From Aequorivita lipolytica (lineage in GTDB: Bacteria; Bacteroidota; Bacteroidia; Flavobacteriales; Flavobacteriaceae), in assembly GCF_007997135.1 (NCBI RefSeq), contig NZ_VORU01000005.1, forward strand, positions 62,001 to 126,000: a stretch of 64,000 nt of DNA. Reading direction: 5' to 3'. The translations under genes and the position numbers were made by a program. Shown in pieces: positions 1 to 8,455 of the stretch (position 1 is the stretch's first letter; each line of letters starts with the position of its first letter). The notes under the pieces are model-generated. The model worked only from the letters and a program-made list of their open reading frames with translations. It made no database searches and was not told the origin of the DNA.

Positions 1-1
1 T

Positions 2-847
2 TACAAATACGGAAACGAAGAACAACGCAAAAAATACCTACCAAAACTCGCTTCTGGCGAATGGATGGGCTGTTTCGGTTTGACCGAGCCAGACCACGGC
101 AGTAATCCCGCCGGAATGACCACCAGCTTTAAAGACAAGGGCGACCACTATCTTTTAAATGGTGCTAAAATGTGGATCAGCAACGCTCCTTTCGCACAAG
201 TTGCCGTAGTTTGGGCGAAAAACGAAGAAGGTAGAATTCACGGTTTAATTGTAGAGCGTGGCATGGAAGGCTTCTCAACTCCTGAAACTCACAATAAATG
301 GTCGCTTCGTGCTTCGGCAACTGGCGAACTTATTTTTGACAACGTGAAAGTTCCGAAGGAAAACTTACTTCCGAATAAATCAGGCTTGGGCGCGCCACTT
401 GGCTGCCTTGATTCTGCACGTTACGGAATTGCTTGGGGCGCAATTGGCGCTGCGATGGATTGTTATGATACAGCGCTTCGTTATTCAAAAGAAAGAATGC
501 AGTTTGGAAAGCCTATTGGTCAATTCCAACTTCAGCAGAAAAAACTTGCCGAAATGATTACCGAAATCACCAAAGCACAATTACTAGCTTGGCGCGTGGG
601 TGTAATGCGAAATGCAGGAACCGCAACAAGCGCACAAATCTCTATGGCGAAACGAAATAATGTAGATATGGCGATAAATATTGCCCGAGAAGCAAGACAA
701 ATACTCGGCGGAATGGGCATCACTGGTGAATACAGCATTATGCGCCACAGTATGAACCTTGAAAGCGTAATCACGTATGAAGGCACTCACGATATCCATT
801 TGTTAATTACCGGATTAGATATTACTGGGCTGAACGCGTTTCAATAA
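2..847 (+). CDS. gcdH: Glutaryl-CoA dehydrogenase, 5'-truncated by window edge
   Basis: An acyl-CoA dehydrogenase-family flavoenzyme that would oxidise and decarboxylate glutaryl-CoA to crotonyl-CoA in lysine/tryptophan breakdown. The frame is open from base 2, so the N-terminal part (roughly a quarter to a third of a protein of about 390 residues) is outside the window; 281 codons remain. Seen here: the FAD/substrate motif CFGLTEPDHGSNP near the start, the flavin-binding segment RMQFGKPIGQFQ, and the C-terminal YEGTHDIH, whose Glu is the catalytic base position of glutaryl-CoA dehydrogenases. TEPDHGSN and YEGTHDIH favour this subfamily over short-chain acyl-CoA dehydrogenases. It is followed by a strong hairpin, so it probably ends its transcription unit. 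Confidence 0.88.
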   Translation, partial: YKYGNEEQRKKYLPKLASGEWMGCFGLTEPDHGSNPAGMTTSFKDKGDHYLLNGAKMWISNAPFAQVAVVWAKNEEGRIHGLIVERGMEGFSTPETHNKWSLRASATGELIFDNVKVPKENLLPNKSGLGAPLGCLDSARYGIAWGAIGAAMDCYDTALRYSKERMQFGKPIGQFQLQQKKLAEMITEITKAQLLAWRVGVMRNAGTATSAQISMAKRNNVDMAINIAREARQILGGMGITGEYSIMRHSMNLESVITYEGTHDIHLLITGLDITGLNAFQ

Positions 848-866
848 AACAAAACACATCCCATAG

Positions 867-920
867 AAAAGCCACGAATTCATGAATATTTTATACTATA
901 TTCGTGAATTCGTGGCTTTT
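867..920. terminator. Long imperfect hairpin terminator after gcdH
   Basis: Two 22-base arms (867-888 and 899-920) are complementary with one mismatch around a 10-base loop, starting with AAAA and ending with TTTT, so it could act in both directions. It lies between gcdH and the metallophosphoesterase gene, whose ATG follows 11 bases later. Confidence 0.75.
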
Positions 921-931
921 AATTTTTGACA

Positions 932-1828
932 ATGTCTTCTTTCAAAAGAATTTCCAGAGCTTACCAATCTGCACGCCGGATTTCTTTTAACGATACTTCT
1001 AAATTTATAATTTTCAGTGATTGCCATCGCGGCGACAACAGTTTTGCAGACGATTTTGCCAATAATCGAAACATATACTTTCACGCCCTTCAGGATTACT
1101 ACAAGAACGGTTTTACGTATTGTGAATTAGGAGATGGCGATGAGCTTTGGGAAAATATTTTTTTTAAAGATGTTTTTGAAGCGCATCATAATGTGTATGA
1201 ACTGATGAAACTTTTTTATGCGGAAAACCGGCTTTATAGATTGGTCGGGAATCACGATATGGCGTATATGAACCAAAAATTTGTAGAGAAAACACTCTCT
1301 ACCTATTTTGATAAAATAACAGGAAAGGACGCACCTCTTTTCCCAGGAATTGAATTTACAGAAGGTTTGATTTTGGAGCACGAAGAAACCAAACAGGAAA
1401 TTTTTATGATGCACGGCCACCAAGCAGATTGGATGAATTATGTTGGTTGGAAATTTAATAGATTTATGGTGCGTGCACTGTGGCGACAATTACAAATTTT
1501 TGGCATTGGCGACCCAACAAGCCCTGCGAAAAACTACAAAGAACTTATAAAAGTTGAAAGAAGAACAAAACGCTGGATTGTTGAAAACAAAAACGTTTTT
1601 ACTATTATAGGTCACACGCATAGACCACGTTTTCCAGAGCCCGGCGACATAGCTTTTTTTAATGATGGAAGTTGCGTTCACCCTAGAAGTATTACAGGAA
1701 TAGAAATTAAAAATGGTGAGATTTCATTAATAAAATGGCAGATTGACACCACTGAAGACGGAACGTTGAAAGTTGTAAAAATGCTTTTGGAAGGACCTCA
1801 AAAATTGATCGATTACAAAACCAAATAA
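932..1828 (+). CDS. Metallophosphoesterase (calcineurin-like)
   Basis: A 298-residue calcineurin-like phosphoesterase. The metal-binding blocks appear in order: DCHRGDN (about residue 30), GDGDELWE, VGNHDMAY, HGHQADW and IGHTHRP, which together ligate a dinuclear metal centre. The order and spacing resemble LpxH/UDP-diacylglucosamine pyrophosphatase-like enzymes, but the substrate cannot be assigned. No signal peptide, so cytoplasmic. An in-frame TTG lies two codons upstream at 926; the ATG at 932 is preferred because 926 directly abuts the terminator hairpin. The next gene follows after 18 bases and may be cotranscribed. Confidence 0.85.
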   Translation: MSSFKRISRAYQSARRISFNDTSKFIIFSDCHRGDNSFADDFANNRNIYFHALQDYYKNGFTYCELGDGDELWENIFFKDVFEAHHNVYELMKLFYAENRLYRLVGNHDMAYMNQKFVEKTLSTYFDKITGKDAPLFPGIEFTEGLILEHEETKQEIFMMHGHQADWMNYVGWKFNRFMVRALWRQLQIFGIGDPTSPAKNYKELIKVERRTKRWIVENKNVFTIIGHTHRPRFPEPGDIAFFNDGSCVHPRSITGIEIKNGEISLIKWQIDTTEDGTLKVVKMLLEGPQKLIDYKTK

Positions 1829-1846
1829 AAATATATTCCGTAAGAA

Positions 1847-2536
1847 ATGAAAATTATAAAAATCACACTCCTTTTCGTCTCTCTTTCTCTATTATCATGC
1901 GGAGTTTCCAGAAAAAACAATTCTTCGGAAGCCACTTATAAATATCTGGCGCTTGGCGATAGTTACACAATAGGCGAAAGCGTTTGTAGCGACTGCAATT
2001 ATCCGAAACAATTGACGGATAGTTTAAACAATACTTCAAAAGAAAAAACTTCGGTAAAAATTATTGCAAAAACTGGTTGGACAACAACAGATCTGATTTC
2101 GGCAATTGCTGCTGAAAACCCTTCAAAAGATTATGATTTGGTTACGTTGCTTATTGGCGTTAACAACCAATACCAAGGAAAGCCTTTTTCGCTTTACGAA
2201 GAAGAATTCCCAAAACTACTGGATATGGCGATTGATTTTGCCAAAGGAAAAAAGGAAAATGTAATTGTACTTTCCATTCCGGACTATGCTTTTACGCGTT
2301 TCGGACAAAAATCTGGCAAAGCAGAGAAAATAACTTCAGATTTAATAAGATACAATGCTTTCGCTGAAAGGATTTCAAAAGAAAAAGGGGTTCATTTTGA
2401 AAACATCACGCCAATTACACAAGAAGGTTTGGAAAACCTGAAACTCGTTGCTTCAGATGGATTGCACCCTTCAGAAGTTGCTTATAAAAAATTTGTTGAG
2501 CTGATGTTTGACAGTGTTTTAAAAATACTCCGCTAA
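1847..2536 (+). CDS. SGNH/GDSL hydrolase lipoprotein
   Basis: A 229-residue lipoprotein of the SGNH hydrolase superfamily (esterase/lipase fold). The signal peptide ends in lipobox LLSC-G, predicting lipidation of Cys18. Block I is GDSYTIGES with the nucleophilic Ser; block III is IGVNNQYQG with the catalytic-oxyanion Asn; block V is DGLHPS with the Asp/His pair. The catalytic set is therefore complete. The natural substrate is unknown. It follows the metallophosphoesterase by 18 bases and converges with the ferredoxin gene, overlapping its stop by 4 bases. Confidence 0.85.
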   Translation: MKIIKITLLFVSLSLLSCGVSRKNNSSEATYKYLALGDSYTIGESVCSDCNYPKQLTDSLNNTSKEKTSVKIIAKTGWTTTDLISAIAAENPSKDYDLVTLLIGVNNQYQGKPFSLYEEEFPKLLDMAIDFAKGKKENVIVLSIPDYAFTRFGQKSGKAEKITSDLIRYNAFAERISKEKGVHFENITPITQEGLENLKLVASDGLHPSEVAYKKFVELMFDSVLKILR

Positions 2537-2862
2537 ACTTCGGGAGCTAATTCTATTTCTAAACCGTCCAGTTCTTCCTTTATAAAAATCTGACAGCCAA
2601 GACGGCTGTTTTCTTTCACATTAAAAGCTTCGGCAAGCATTAAATCTTCATCGTAGCTCATTTCAGGAAGCTCGTGATTGCTTAAAACATAACACTGGCA
2701 AGAGGCGCACATGGCCATTCCGCCGCAGATACCGATAGTACCTTCGGGAGCCAATTCGTATGATCGAACTATTTCCATAAGGTTCATATTCATATCTGTT
2801 GGAGCATCAACTTCGTGTTTAACTCCTTGGCGATCAATAATCGTTACTTTTATATCAGTCAT
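2533..2862 (-). CDS. [2Fe-2S] ferredoxin (adrenodoxin-like)
   Basis: A 109-residue plant/adrenodoxin-type ferredoxin. The cluster ligands are visible in CGGMAMCASCQC (C-x5-C-x2-C) plus a distal Cys in SRLGCQI, the arrangement of ISC-associated ferredoxins. It lies 3 bases downstream of the flavoprotein reductase gene, so the two likely form an electron-transfer pair. The acidic C-terminus fits interaction with a reductase. Context with NifU and Mrp suggests a role in Fe-S assembly (inference). Confidence 0.9.
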   Translation of the reverse strand: MTDIKVTIIDRQGVKHEVDAPTDMNMNLMEIVRSYELAPEGTIGICGGMAMCASCQCYVLSNHELPEMSYDEDLMLAEAFNVKENSRLGCQIFIKEELDGLEIELAPEV

Positions 2863-2865
2863 TTG

Positions 2866-3918
2866 TTAATTGATTGACCTAATAACAGCCTTTGGGGCTT
2901 CTTTTTTACTTCCATCAAAACCTTCTACACCACCAACGGTAGTATATTTCATTACATAGCGTTTATCGGGGAAAATACGCTGGTAGGCACTTTGGCACAT
3001 TAATGTTGCCTCGTGAAAACCACAAAGTATCAGCTTCAGTTTTCCGGGATATGTGTTTACGTCGCCAATGGCATAGATACCAGGAATGTTAGTCTGATAG
3101 TCTAAAGTATTATCAACTTTTATTGCATTTTTTTCAATTTCAAGTCCCCAATCTGCAATTGGACCAAGCTTTGGCGACAATCCGAACAGCGGAATAAAAT
3201 GGTCGCATTCACGGTTGAAAACCTCAGCACCTTGTTTTATTACTACTTCTTCTAAACCATTATTACCAACCAAACCAATTACTTCGGCAGGAGTTATCAA
3301 TTCAATTTTTCCAAGGTTTTTTAGTTCCTGAACTTTATCAACACTGTCCAAGGCACCGCGAAATTCGTTTCTGCGGTGGATAAGCGTAACACTCTTTGCT
3401 ACATCTGTCAAGAAAATACTCCAATCTAGGGCAGAATCACCACCTCCAGAAATAACCACATTTTTGTCGCGGTATAATTCAGGGTCGCGAATAATGTATT
3501 CAACACCTTTGTCTTCAAAGTCAGAAAGGTTTGTAATTGGCGGTTTGCGTGGTTCAAAACTTCCCAATCCGCCGGCTATAGCAACAATTGGCGCATGGTG
3601 TTTCGTGCCTTTCTCTGTGGTGACTATAAAAGAGCCGTCATCTAATTTTTCAATAGTATCAGCACGTTCGCCCAAGGTGAAGCCAGGCTGAAAGGGTTCA
3701 ATCTGCTTCATTAAATTATTCACTAAATCACCAGCAAGTACTTCCGGAAAACCTGGAATATCATAAATAGGTTTTTTAGGATATATTTCGGTACACTGCC
3801 CTCCAGCTTGCGGAAGGGCATCTATTAAGTGACATTTCAGTTTTAGCAATCCTGCCTCAAAAACAGCAAAAAGACCTGTGGGCCCTGCACCGATTATGAG
3901 AATATCTGTTTTTATCAT
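2866..3918 (-). CDS. NAD(P)/FAD-dependent oxidoreductase, ferredoxin-NADP reductase type
   Basis: A 350-residue thioredoxin-reductase-like flavoprotein of the YumC/type 2 ferredoxin-NADP+ reductase family. The FAD motif GAGPTGLFA is at residues 9-17, the NAD(P) motif VISGGGDSALDW near residue 160, and the C-terminal FAD contact GIYAIGDVNTYPG is present. There is no CxxC redox disulfide, which separates it from thioredoxin reductases. The ferredoxin gene follows directly, strongly suggesting that ferredoxin is the partner. NifU and Mrp genes lie just upstream on the same strand. Confidence 0.87.
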   Translation of the reverse strand: MIKTDILIIGAGPTGLFAVFEAGLLKLKCHLIDALPQAGGQCTEIYPKKPIYDIPGFPEVLAGDLVNNLMKQIEPFQPGFTLGERADTIEKLDDGSFIVTTEKGTKHHAPIVAIAGGLGSFEPRKPPITNLSDFEDKGVEYIIRDPELYRDKNVVISGGGDSALDWSIFLTDVAKSVTLIHRRNEFRGALDSVDKVQELKNLGKIELITPAEVIGLVGNNGLEEVVIKQGAEVFNRECDHFIPLFGLSPKLGPIADWGLEIEKNAIKVDNTLDYQTNIPGIYAIGDVNTYPGKLKLILCGFHEATLMCQSAYQRIFPDKRYVMKYTTVGGVEGFDGSKKEAPKAVIRSIN

Positions 3919-3988
3919 GAAAGACTATTTCTTAATTACGTTCAAAAATAGTTTTGAAATTGAGTTAAAAAAATGACGGTTGTCATTA

Positions 3989-4228
3989 CTATGAAATGCT
4001 TACAACTTTTTCAATCTGAGGGGCATGTTTTTTTATAGTCATTTCTACACCGCTCTTGAGTGTCATTTGGTTTACGGAACAGCCCACGCAAGCACCTTGC
4101 AGCTGAACATTCACCACTTTTCCATCTTCAATGGACAGAAGCGCAATGTCGCCGCCGTCATTCTGCAAAAATGGACGTATCTCGTCTAATGCTTCCTCTA
4201 TTTTTGTTGTAAGTTCTTGGGTTGTCAT
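3989..4228 (-). CDS. NifU-like (Nfu) Fe-S scaffold/carrier domain protein
   Basis: A 79-residue protein consisting of a single C-terminal-type NifU domain. The CVGCSVNQMTLKSGVE segment holds the conserved CxxC that binds a bridging 4Fe-4S cluster between two monomers. It carries only this domain, as Nfu carriers often do. It lies one base downstream of the Mrp ATPase gene on the same strand, so the two are probably cotranslated Fe-S delivery factors. Confidence 0.9.
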   Translation of the reverse strand: MTTQELTTKIEEALDEIRPFLQNDGGDIALLSIEDGKVVNVQLQGACVGCSVNQMTLKSGVEMTIKKHAPQIEKVVSIS

Positions 4229-4229
4229 A

Positions 4230-5369
4230 TTATTTTTTTACGGCGCTGCAACCTGCCATTGTTGTAATTTTTATAGCTTCCGTAGGCGGAAGGTTTTCGT
4301 TTCTACGAACGGTTTCTTCTACCACGTTTCTTGTAATTGCTTCAAATGCTTCTTCAATTTGCGTTGCCGTTTGAAGAGCTGCTGGTCTTCCCGCATCACC
4401 CGCTTCACGAATGCTTTGAACTAAAGGAATTTCGCCCAAAAATGGAACATCTAAATCTTCAGCCAAATGTTTTGCACCCTCTTTCCCAAAGATATAATAT
4501 TTATTTTCAGGAAGTTCAGCTGGCGTAAAATAGGCCATATTCTCAATAATTCCCAAAACGGGAACGTCGATATTTTCTTGACGGAACATTGCCACTCCTT
4601 TTCTGGCATCGGCCAAGGCCACATTTTGCGGGGTGCTAACAACAACCGCTCCTGTGATTGGCAAGGATTGCATAATACTTAAATGTATATCTCCCGTTCC
4701 CGGAGGAAGATCGATTAACATAAAATCCAACTCTCCCCAAGCGGCATCAAAAATTAATTGATTTAAAGCTTTTGCAGCCATCGGTCCACGCCAAATTACA
4801 GCCTGGTCTGCTTGTGTGAAAAAACCTATAGAAAGAATTTTTATTCCGTAATTTTCAACGGGCTTCATTTTGCTTTTACCATCAATGTTCACGGAAAGTG
4901 GCTTCTCCATTGCAACGTCAAACATTATGGGGATTGATGGACCATAAATATCCGCATCCAAAATCCCTACTTTGAAACCCATTTTAGAAAGTGTAACCGC
5001 CAAATTTGCCGTTACGGTAGATTTTCCAACGCCGCCTTTACCGGAAGCTACGGCAACAATATTCTGAATCCCAGGAATTGCTTTTCCTTTTATAAGATTC
5101 GGGTTTTGAGGTTTTGCGGGTGCTTCAACTTTAATGTTCACTTGCACTTTAGCATTTGCATCCACTTTCTCGTGAATGGTTTTTATTACATCTGCTTCCG
5201 CGCGTTTTTTTATGTGAAGTGCTGGTGTGGAAAGTTTCAAATCCACGATAATTTCGTCTGCAAAGGTCATAACATTCTGAACGGCTCCGCTCTCCACCAT
5301 ATTTTTTCCTTCACCTGAAACTGTAATAGTCTCGAGGGCTTTCAGGATATCTTGTTTTGAAATGCTCAT
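4230..5369 (-). CDS. Mrp/NBP35-family ATP-binding Fe-S carrier
   Basis: A 379-residue Mrp (ApbC) P-loop ATPase that carries and transfers Fe-S clusters. An N-terminal DUF59/MIP18-like domain (about residues 1-90) precedes the deviant Walker A motif ASGKGGVGKST and the switch motif DLPPGTGD. A longer reading from 5408 is possible, but MSISKQDIL at 5369 matches family starts and the upstream residues are lysine/asparagine-rich noise. It is the first gene of the apparent Mrp-NifU-reductase-ferredoxin run. Confidence 0.9.
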   Translation of the reverse strand: MSISKQDILKALETITVSGEGKNMVESGAVQNVMTFADEIIVDLKLSTPALHIKKRAEADVIKTIHEKVDANAKVQVNIKVEAPAKPQNPNLIKGKAIPGIQNIVAVASGKGGVGKSTVTANLAVTLSKMGFKVGILDADIYGPSIPIMFDVAMEKPLSVNIDGKSKMKPVENYGIKILSIGFFTQADQAVIWRGPMAAKALNQLIFDAAWGELDFMLIDLPPGTGDIHLSIMQSLPITGAVVVSTPQNVALADARKGVAMFRQENIDVPVLGIIENMAYFTPAELPENKYYIFGKEGAKHLAEDLDVPFLGEIPLVQSIREAGDAGRPAALQTATQIEEAFEAITRNVVEETVRRNENLPPTEAIKITTMAGCSAVKK

Positions 5370-5589
5370 TTTTTTATTCTTAATATTTAGACTGATTCTA
5401 AAGTACAAATATAGTGGGAAAACTTCGGAAAATGAAGCTGTAAGATTGAAATGATTTATAGTGTGATAACTGGAATATTAGATGACTGGATTGTAAGAAA
5501 TTCGTCACCTAGCTATTTCCAAAAATTTGTTAATTTTTGAATAATTGGGAAATAAATTAAACAATCACTTATATCATAATAGCACATTT

Positions 5590-5913
5590 TCAAAGCTCAT
5601 TCTTAGGATCCCAAAAATGCTTTTCAAAATTTTGGATTTTGTTGTCAACCACTAAAATTCCTTCGCTTTCCAAAAGCTGTTGCATTAAGTTTGTACCCTG
5701 AAAATGATGCTTACCAGTAAGCAGTCCATTTCTGTTAACAACCCGATGTGCGGGAACGTCTTTATTATTACTTCCATTCATTGCCCAGCCCACCATTCTG
5801 GCACTTCCGGCTGCACCCAAATGCTTAGCTATTGCTCCGTAAGATGTAACCCTTCCGTGAGGAATAAGTTTTGCTACCCGATAGACTTTTTCAAAAAAAC
5901 CTTCATTGGACAT
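5590..5913 (-). CDS. Alkyltransferase-like (ATL) protein, MGMT family
   Basis: A 107-residue protein with the DNA-binding domain of O6-alkylguanine-DNA alkyltransferases. Family residues GRVTSYGAIA and ARMVGWAMN (Arg-finger and helix region) are present. The active-site motif PCHRV reads PAHRV here, so the alkyl-accepting Cys is Ala55. ATL proteins bind and flip O6-alkylguanine without repairing it, and hand the lesion to nucleotide excision repair. It lies one base from the LysE exporter gene on the same strand. Confidence 0.87.
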   Translation of the reverse strand: MSNEGFFEKVYRVAKLIPHGRVTSYGAIAKHLGAAGSARMVGWAMNGSNNKDVPAHRVVNRNGLLTGKHHFQGTNLMQQLLESEGILVVDNKIQNFEKHFWDPKNEL

Positions 5914-5914
5914 A

Positions 5915-6541
5915 TTATATCTCCCTTAAAATTTTGAAAAGCGTAATTACCGATATAATAGCAGTTACAATTCCAATTACGTAATTCATATTCAGTTTTA
6001 GCTTGCGTGACTGCTCTTTCGGTCTAAAAAACTGAACATATAATGCTAGGCTCGCGAATGTGCCAAGGCCCGATGCTAATACAGCAATCCAAAGTTCTGG
6101 CTGCGAAAAAGAAAAAGCTCCAAAGGCCGAAAAAGTAATACCGAGATACATCCAGTAAGGTATTGGAAGCAGGTTGAGCATCGCAATAAAAACACCTAAA
6201 AAGAATCTATTTTTTTTTGAATGCTCTCCACGATCGCGCAATTCCCTGCGTGTATCCTTTGCAATAAAGATGAAGTAAATGGTAAGGCTAATAAATATTC
6301 CCAGAGCCACCTTTTGAAGCATGCTCACAATTTCCGGATGCTTGCCTATATATCGCGCAAAAATCAGGGCAATATATGTTTGCAGCATGACAGTAATACA
6401 AACACCAATTGAAAAAAGAAAGCCTTTTTTTCGGCCCTCCTTCATACTTATTTTGGCTGCATACATGTTTATTAAACCAGGCGGCAACACCCCAATAAAT
6501 GACCCAAGTAAACCTATAAGTAAGTTGTAAAAAATCGCCAT
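5915..6541 (-). CDS. LysE-family transporter
   Basis: A 208-residue, six-helix inner-membrane protein of the LysE/RhtB exporter superfamily. The N-terminal segment LIGLLGSFIGVLPPGLINM carries the conserved Gly/Pro-rich first helix of the family, and GRKKGFLFSIG follows. A charged loop (KDTRRELRDRGEHSKKN) divides two sets of three helices. The substrate (amino acid or other small metabolite) cannot be told from sequence. It is tightly coupled to the ATL gene downstream. Confidence 0.82.
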   Translation of the reverse strand: MAIFYNLLIGLLGSFIGVLPPGLINMYAAKISMKEGRKKGFLFSIGVCITVMLQTYIALIFARYIGKHPEIVSMLQKVALGIFISLTIYFIFIAKDTRRELRDRGEHSKKNRFFLGVFIAMLNLLPIPYWMYLGITFSAFGAFSFSQPELWIAVLASGLGTFASLALYVQFFRPKEQSRKLKLNMNYVIGIVTAIISVITLFKILREI

Positions 6542-6579
6542 TTAGGGCCTTTATTTCTGTGAATATACTGAATTTTTAA

Positions 6580-7254
6580 CTAACGGAATTTAAACCGAAT
6601 GTAGGTTATTTTTTTACCCACTTCTAGATATTGTTGTTCATAAAAAGTTTGAATATTAGTCACAGCTTCCGGCGCACCTTGGCTACCATAAACATCGTGA
6701 TGGGCATATTCAATTTCTTCATCCAAGCCGTGCAGAAGTCCGAGTGTATAGCCGTGCATAAATTCGCTATCGGTTTTTAGGTGAACAACGCCACCCGGTT
6801 TTAGTATTTTTTTATACTTCCGGAGAAAATCTCCGTTGGTTAAACGATGCTTTGTACGCTTGTATTTTATCTGTGGATCTGGGAAGGTGATCCAAATTTC
6901 ATCCACTTCGTTTTCACTAAAAATATGATCCACAAGTTCAATCTGGGTACGTAAAAAGCCAACATTACCCAGATTTTCCGCCAAAGCAATTTTTGCACCG
7001 CGCCAAAAACGGGCACCTTTAATGTCTATCCCAAGAAAATTTACATCGGGATATCCTTTTGCAAGATTTACAGAGTATTCTCCTTTTCCGCAGCCCAGTT
7101 CCAAAACCAAAGGGTTTTCATTTTTAAAGAATTTTTTTCGCCAGTTTCCTTTAAGTTTCAGCGCATCGCTTAAAACTTCTTCCCTTGATGGTTGAACTAC
7201 ATTTTCAAAAGTTTCATTTTCTTTAAAGCGTCTTAGCTTATTTTTGCTTCCCAC
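6580..7254 (-). CDS. trmB: tRNA (guanine-N7)-methyltransferase TrmB
   Basis: A 224-residue class I SAM-dependent methyltransferase that makes m7G46 in tRNA. The SAM motif LELGCGKGEYSV and the TrmB signature WITFPDPQIKYKRTKHRL are present, including the catalytic Asp of the FPDPW/FPDPQ motif. Its start codon is GTG at 7254 (MGSKNKLRRF), a typical family N-terminus. The length is normal for Bacteroidota TrmB. The next gene is divergent. Confidence 0.93.
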   Translation of the reverse strand: MGSKNKLRRFKENETFENVVQPSREEVLSDALKLKGNWRKKFFKNENPLVLELGCGKGEYSVNLAKGYPDVNFLGIDIKGARFWRGAKIALAENLGNVGFLRTQIELVDHIFSENEVDEIWITFPDPQIKYKRTKHRLTNGDFLRKYKKILKPGGVVHLKTDSEFMHGYTLGLLHGLDEEIEYAHHDVYGSQGAPEAVTNIQTFYEQQYLEVGKKITYIRFKFR

Positions 7255-7374
7255 GGTATAGTTCGATGTTTAAAATTCAATATTCAAAGTTGCAAACAAT
7301 AAAATGTTTTAAACTTCCCATTTCGTATTACGAACGACAAAATTAAGGAAATATACTCCCGCTGCAATTATTGC

Positions 7375-7382
7375 TACCTTTG
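7375..7382 (+). promoter_or_regulatory. Promoter -7 box TACCTTTG for glycosyltransferase gene
   Basis: TACCTTTG matches the Bacteroidota -7 consensus TAnnTTTG. The ATG lies 5 bases after it, implying a very short or leaderless mRNA. No clear -33 TTG/TTTG at the right spacing was found. Confidence 0.5.
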
Positions 7383-7387
7383 TTTTT

Positions 7388-8455
7388 ATGCCGAAAAACA
7401 AAACAATTCTAGTAGCACCTTTAAATTGGGGTTTAGGCCATGCCACACGCTGCATCCCAATTATTCGCGCATTACTGGAACATAATTTTAATGTTATGCT
7501 CGCTTCAGACGGAGCGGCACTGCTGTTGCTTCAGAAAGAATTTCCCGAGTTGGAATCCATTGAACTGCCTTCATATAATATAACCTACCCAAAAAAAGGA
7601 AGCCATTTTAAATATAAAATCCTCTTCAAACTTCCGCATATAAAAAAAACTATCAATTCTGAAAAGAAGATGATTAATCAATTAGCAGAAGCTGGGAAAA
7701 TTCAAGGTATCATTAACGACAACCGTTTTGGGGTTAGAAATAAAAATATTCCCTCCGTATTTATTACGCACCAGCTAAACGTTTTAACTGGTAGTACTTC
7801 TTTCTTCAGCAGTAAAATGCATCAAAAAATCATCAAAAAGTTTGATGCTTGCTGGGTGCCAGATGTAGATGATGTTGTCATGAACCTAAGCGGAAAATTA
7901 GGTCATTTAAATAAAGAAGCATTTCCCGTTAATTACATTGGCGTTTTGAGCCGAATGGTTAAAAAGGAACTACCAAAGACAATAGACATTCTACTATTGC
8001 TATCGGGTCCAGAACCTCAACGCAGCATGTTTGAAGAAAAACTGAAAACTGTTTTTAAAGGAAATGATAAAAATATATTAATGGTTCGTGGATTGGTTGA
8101 AAAGGAACAGAAATGGGAGAATTTTGAAAAAATTAGAACGGTGAACTTTATGCAAAGCACAGAACTGGAAGAAACTATCAATAAAAGCAAAATAGTTGTT
8201 TCCCGCTCTGGCTACACTACTATAATGGATTTGACAATACTGGAAAAAAAAGCCTTCTTCATTCCCACACCCGGACAATACGAGCAAGAATATTTGGCAA
8301 AACGGTTAAAAGATTTGGGAATTGCACCTTACTGCAAACAGGAAAAATTTAAATTGAAAAAACTGAATAAGGTCGCAGTTTATAAAGGATTGAAGACACT
8401 ATCACAGCAACCAGTTAAGTACCCAAAGTTATTTTCCCTTTTCCAAGGTAAATGA
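7388..8455 (+). CDS. Glycosyltransferase, GT-B/MurG-like
   Basis: A 355-residue GT-B-fold glycosyltransferase. The N-terminal Gly-rich loop APLNWGLGHATR is typical of MurG/GT28-like enzymes and the C-terminal half carries the nucleotide-sugar region VVSRSGYTTIMDL followed by PTPGQYEQEYLA. Such proteins are common in flavobacteria and usually annotated only as glycosyltransferases. No signal peptide; probably acts at the inner membrane face (inference). Its 3' end overlaps the convergent histidine kinase gene by 27 bases. Donor and acceptor are unknown. Confidence 0.75.
   Translation: MPKNKTILVAPLNWGLGHATRCIPIIRALLEHNFNVMLASDGAALLLLQKEFPELESIELPSYNITYPKKGSHFKYKILFKLPHIKKTINSEKKMINQLAEAGKIQGIINDNRFGVRNKNIPSVFITHQLNVLTGSTSFFSSKMHQKIIKKFDACWVPDVDDVVMNLSGKLGHLNKEAFPVNYIGVLSRMVKKELPKTIDILLLLSGPEPQRSMFEEKLKTVFKGNDKNILMVRGLVEKEQKWENFEKIRTVNFMQSTELEETINKSKIVVSRSGYTTIMDLTILEKKAFFIPTPGQYEQEYLAKRLKDLGIAPYCKQEKFKLKKLNKVAVYKGLKTLSQQPVKYPKLFSLFQGK

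Noticed and set aside
1127-1489. A 120-codon minus-strand frame
   Set aside because: Antisense to the metallophosphoesterase metal-binding region; Cys/His/Ile-rich composition typical of a shadow.
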